Assembly: GCF_946187725.1 (NCBI RefSeq)
Contig: NZ_CAMHSK010000013.1
Location: 1 to 64,000, forward strand
Direction: 5' to 3'
Source: an uncultured Treponema sp.
Lineage (GTDB): Bacteria; Spirochaetota; Spirochaetia; Treponematales; Treponemataceae
DNA: 64,000 nucleotides
Part shown: positions 60,493 to 64,000 of the stretch, piece by piece
Position numbering within the stretch: the stretch's first letter is position 1
Layout: every line of letters starts with the position of its first letter
Notes under the pieces: generated by a model
Told to the model about the DNA's origin: nothing
What the model saw: only the letters and a program-made list of their open reading frames with translations
Database searches by the model: none
Position numbers and translations under genes: made by a program

Positions 60493-62928
60493 ATGAAAAT
60501 AAAAATGTTGAAAATAAAGTTGTTGAAATCGAAGCGAATCTTCTTCACAACCTTTGCTTCGCTTGCGTTGATTTTTTCTTCATGCTCGGATTTTGGCGAG
60601 TCTGGGGCTGAGCGTGAAAAATCAGAATCTTATGTTCAGTACGGAAGCCTTGTAATCAAAGGTGCTGAATGTGCGGGGCGGGCGATTGATGTTTCTGAGA
60701 TTTCGAGTGTGACGGTATCTGTTTCGGGCAGCGGAATGACTGCGACTACTCCAAAAACTTTTGAAAGCATTTCCAGCGGAGCGGGAGTCGTTTCAATCGA
60801 AAACATTCCTGTTGGTGATAACCGTGTTGTGACTGTAGAAAGCAATGTTGACGGGGCTGTTATCCGTGCTTTGGTCGATATCAAGGCCGGGATTGCGAAT
60901 GAGTGCAGCGTTACATGGGGAACAACTGCCGTCGCGAACATTTTTTACAATCTTATCAATGCAAATGTCGATGTTTCTTCTATTAATAAGGGCGTTTTTG
61001 AAAGCGTGATTCCGAGTGACTGCCATGCGAGCCTCGTTGATGTGGCAAAAATCGCTGGCGACTATCAGAAAGTGCTTTCTGAGACAGGAACTTTTGATTT
61101 AGCTTCTTCCTACAAACTTTCGACTGGAACTGTGAACGCGACAGTTTACGGCTACAGTGGAAAATCCGTTCAGATTGCAGACCCGTCTTCTGTGGCAAGA
61201 ACTGCTGGTGCAGACGGTTCAACTTTGATTTTTGACGATGTTCTTCTAGGAAAATGGAATGTTTATGCCGACGGAGAAAAGGTAAAAACAATCACTGTTG
61301 TTAGTGGGGAGAATGATTTAACTATAGGAAGTTCGATTTCTGGAAAAGTCATTGTATTTGCAAATGATTCTGTCAAAAAGACTTTCTATATCTGGAAAAA
61401 TGGAACTCAATCTGCTTATTCTGCAGGATGGCCGGGAACTTCAGCAACGGCTGCTACAGACGATATGATGAATAATCCTGACGGCTGGTATTATGTTGAT
61501 ATTACCGATAAATATGATGGCGGTTCTATTAATTTGATTTTGAATAATAATGGTTCAAATCAGACTGATGATATCAAAACTGGTAAAACTGCAACTTTCT
61601 GGTACGATGCTGCCGGAACTTGTGGAACAGCAGGGGCGTTCTATGATTCAGATCCTACAGAAAATCAGCTTTCAAACGACACAACCTTGACTTCAATTGC
61701 AGTAAACGGGAAATCAGCATCGATTTCTGGAACAACAGCTTCTATTAGCATGACAGGAACTGACGACAGCCTTTCAATTACAAACATTGTTGCAAGCGCG
61801 GCTGATTCTTCTGCAACTGTTACATACAGCGCAACAACCGGAACCGTCGCTGATGGCGAAAGTGCGGAGTTTACAATCACGGTAACAAACGGAAGCAAAA
61901 CCGCAATCTATACATTGACGGTTAGTTATACGAAGCGTGCGCCAAATCAGGGGCAGTACGGTACAAATGATAAAGGTTACGGTGTAAATAAAACAATTGC
62001 CAGCTGGAGCGACTGGTCTGAAGACATGCAGATTGCACGCGGTGCGGCTTACGATGACCCTCGCACATGGATGGGAATTCAGGAATCTCCTTATGATGCA
62101 TATGCTTTGTATGCGGCTTACGATGATACAAATCTTTATTTAATGGTAGAACTTACAAATCTTCCTGATGGGAGGGCAACTTTCATGAATCACAACTATG
62201 CCGGAAGCGATAATGCATGGTGGGATAACCGTGACTGTCCACTTGGATTTATAATCAATACTGGAAAGGGTGCGACTGCTAATGCTCCTTTAGTTGGTTC
62301 TGCAAGCGGAAAACCTATTTGGGACGCAATCAACTTTACTGACAGTGAAGGATTTGACTTCCTGTTCTACGGTTCTTCAAAATACGGTTATGCAGAGCAT
62401 AAGGCAGCCTTTGTTGGAGTTGGTACTCCAGGTCTTTTCAAATTGAATCCGTCAACTGGTTACTTTAGTTATGATAAAGATTACTGCTTGAGTGCTAATT
62501 CCGGGGCACCTGGAGCAGAAACAGCTGGTACTTCTGGAATTTCTGTGCGCTATAACCGCAAGTGCCAGGTTTCAAGTAAAGTAAAATTTGAATCAACACC
62601 AACAGGAAACAGAGCAGAAAGCAATCAGACTGGTGAAGATTTGCTGGAAAGTGAAAATTACACAGAAGTAGATACAAACGACCTTGATATGAGCTACTGG
62701 TACACGATTCCGCTTGCAACATTGGGAATCGATAAGGCTTATATTTTGTCTAATGGAATCGGCGTTCGGCAGCTCACTCCAAACGGAGGTTCGTTGATGG
62801 ATTGTCTTCCATGGGATGTAAGCATGGTTGATAATGCGACAGAGCCTTGCTCGGATGATGAATCTACATCTCACGAAAAAGAGGATGTTGATCAAATCAC
62901 GAGTGCCCAAGCTCGCATCGGAAAATAA
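60493..62928 (+). CDS. Starch-binding lipoprotein without visible catalytic barrel
   Basis: 811 aa. Lipobox FSSC near residue 34. The same N-terminal module as the two amylases (YGSLVIKGAECAGRAIDV) runs to about 285, then a CBM25/26-like module (FYIWKNGTQSAYSAGWPG) at about 290-390, a cadherin-like beta-sandwich at about 398-480, and a C-terminal domain (about 485-811) rich in aromatic residues, reminiscent of CBM9/DOMON folds (DAYALYAAYDDTNLYLMVEL). No GH13 motifs are present. It could capture starch or a breakdown product next to the amylases. Last gene of the operon. Confidence 0.82.
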   Translation: MKIKMLKIKLLKSKRIFFTTFASLALIFSSCSDFGESGAEREKSESYVQYGSLVIKGAECAGRAIDVSEISSVTVSVSGSGMTATTPKTFESISSGAGVVSIENIPVGDNRVVTVESNVDGAVIRALVDIKAGIANECSVTWGTTAVANIFYNLINANVDVSSINKGVFESVIPSDCHASLVDVAKIAGDYQKVLSETGTFDLASSYKLSTGTVNATVYGYSGKSVQIADPSSVARTAGADGSTLIFDDVLLGKWNVYADGEKVKTITVVSGENDLTIGSSISGKVIVFANDSVKKTFYIWKNGTQSAYSAGWPGTSATAATDDMMNNPDGWYYVDITDKYDGGSINLILNNNGSNQTDDIKTGKTATFWYDAAGTCGTAGAFYDSDPTENQLSNDTTLTSIAVNGKSASISGTTASISMTGTDDSLSITNIVASAADSSATVTYSATTGTVADGESAEFTITVTNGSKTAIYTLTVSYTKRAPNQGQYGTNDKGYGVNKTIASWSDWSEDMQIARGAAYDDPRTWMGIQESPYDAYALYAAYDDTNLYLMVELTNLPDGRATFMNHNYAGSDNAWWDNRDCPLGFIINTGKGATANAPLVGSASGKPIWDAINFTDSEGFDFLFYGSSKYGYAEHKAAFVGVGTPGLFKLNPSTGYFSYDKDYCLSANSGAPGAETAGTSGISVRYNRKCQVSSKVKFESTPTGNRAESNQTGEDLLESENYTEVDTNDLDMSYWYTIPLATLGIDKAYILSNGIGVRQLTPNGGSLMDCLPWDVSMVDNATEPCSDDESTSHEKEDVDQITSAQARIGK

Positions 62929-62940
62929 CCAACCTTACGG

Positions 62941-62982
62941 AAAGTGCTGATTAATCGGATAGGTGTTAATCAGCACTTTTTT
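62941..62982 (+). terminator. Rho-independent terminator of the starch operon
   Basis: A 14-bp perfect stem AAAGTGCTGATTAA (62941-62954) with TTAATCAGCACTTT (62966-62979) and six T. Confidence 0.95.
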
Positions 62983-64000
62983 ATGAGTCAGAAAATCACA
63001 ATTCTCAGGGGGAAAATGAAGGTTCAGAAAAGACCTTAAAAGTCATCGGCAATATTAACGGAACTGATGTCAAAAATATCCGTAGCAGGATTGATTCTGG
63101 CGAGATTGAAACGCTTGATTTATCGGAAGCGGTTTTTGTGACTGGCGGAGAAGCGTATTATACAGACGAAAACCAAAAATCATACGAGACTGCGGATGGT
63201 GTAATCACTGACTTCATGTTTTACAATTGCAGTACACTAAAAAATGTTATTCTGCCTTCATCAATCACTTCAATCGGAAAGAGGGCGTTTTGCCGTACCG
63301 GGCTTTCTAAAATCGATATTCCAAACAACATAATCTCTTTGGGGTACGATTCATTCGGCTATTGCTCATCTTTGGAAACGGTCATAATCGGCAACAAAGT
63401 TTCACAAATCTCACAGGGCGCATTCTATAGTTCACGAGTCAAAAATGCCTATGTAAAAGTGAGTGCCCCTCCAACAATCAATGCCTATCTTTTTTCTTCG
63501 AAGCCGGAAATCTTTCAAAAACCTTGCCTTGTGATACGATTCGTGCAAAAATAAATGGCCCTCTGAACGGAACTGATGTCAAATATCTTCGTGAACTTAT
63601 TATTGAAAGAAATTTGGCATCGATTGACCTTTCGAATTCCCAGATTGTCAGCGGCGGGGATGTTTATTATCAGAATGATGAGGGGGAGTTTGCCACTAAA
63701 GATAATGAAATCGGTTTTTATATGTTCGCCGAATGTCGTAATCTCAAAGAAATAAAACTGCCGCTTTCAATAGCAAAAATTGAAAAAAGAGCGTTTCAGC
63801 GCACGGGAATCACAAATCTTGAAATCCCGGAAAACATAACGCTTCTTTGTTACGGTGCATTCAGTAATTGTGATTCACTTGAGACCGTAATAATCGGAAA
63901 AAATGTCGAAAAAATGAACCAGGGCGTATTTTATAGTTCAAAAGTCAAAAATGTTTATGTTTACGCAAAAACACCGCCAACTCTTGCCGCATATATGTTT
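62983..64000 (+). pseudogene. BspA-type leucine-rich-repeat gene, broken and incomplete
   Basis: Two consecutive BspA/LRR_5 units are encoded: one ends at 63554 and contains LPSSITSIGKRAF and VIIGNKVSQISQGAFYSS; the other continues to the window end with LPLSIAKIEKRAF and VIIGKNVEKMNQGVFYSS. They are in different frames. Adding one A to the run at 63517-63521 would join them (FQKTLPCDTIRAK). At the 5' end the LRR frame has no ATG and no signal peptide; only a GTG at 63138 is available, and the ATG at 62983 is in another frame that closes at once. It is either a remnant or a slippage-controlled gene; it continues beyond 64000. Confidence 0.7.

Overview
The window reads as chromosomal DNA of a Treponema-like spirochaete, probably a gut or rumen commensal. 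Evidence: several blocks follow a gene order I recall from Treponema pallidum (cyclic-nucleotide-binding regulator / murB / cysS / ECF sigma; and SpoIIE-type phosphatase / phosphatase / STAS), an archaeal-and-spirochaete type UMP kinase, many lipoproteins with loose spirochaetal lipoboxes, BspA-type leucine-rich repeats, and a starch-degrading lipoprotein cluster as expected of a carbohydrate-fermenting commensal. Species cannot be named from this window.
Layout. 1-2.4 kb: two identical tRNA-Lys genes and fusA (EF-G). 2.4-7.8 kb (minus): a tight operon PEGA protein - membrane-anchored HtrA - lipase/beta-barrel protein - EarP. 7.8-15.9 kb: radC, a glucosaminidase lipoprotein, pyrH, a transglutaminase-fold protein lacking the catalytic Cys, an ECF sigma factor with a putative anti-sigma factor, cysS and the divergent murB. 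16-22.8 kb: double cNMP-domain regulator, DUF192 and TPR proteins, a PilZ protein, an NAGPA-type lipoprotein, rpsU. 22.9-33.8 kb: vWA protein, chemoreceptor, galE, sufB-sufD without sufC, glyA, hslO, an RRM protein. 33.8-37.8 kb: two membrane SpoIIE-type phosphatases and a STAS antagonist. 37.8-48.1 kb: VanY-like peptidase, AEC transporter, solute-binding-like protein, DUF4015 glycosidase-like lipoprotein, mnmE, an outer-membrane-like protein and a degenerate HD-GYP protein. 48.2-54.2 kb: glmS, SGNH esterase, J-domain protein, map, a second HtrA. 54.4-62.9 kb: three secreted starch-active or starch-binding lipoproteins in one operon. 63-64 kb: a leucine-rich-repeat gene with no recognisable start and an internal frameshift, running off the end.
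The most striking features are not single genes. First, three families of short dispersed repeats occur between genes and also in frame inside housekeeping genes: three insertions in murB, one in mnmE and a GC-rich palindromic one in earP. All keep the frame, and the murB and mnmE ones fall in predicted loops. This resembles the palindromic protein-coding elements of Rickettsia; I know of no such description in treponemes. Second, at least nine gene starts have a -10-like hexamer exactly 6-7 nt before the ATG, most without a Shine-Dalgarno sequence, which points to widespread leaderless transcription. Other points of interest are a class-3 lipase joined to a C-terminal beta-barrel, a hairpin abutting the ribosome-binding site of the second htrA, and a composite repeat supplying the stop codons of two convergent genes.
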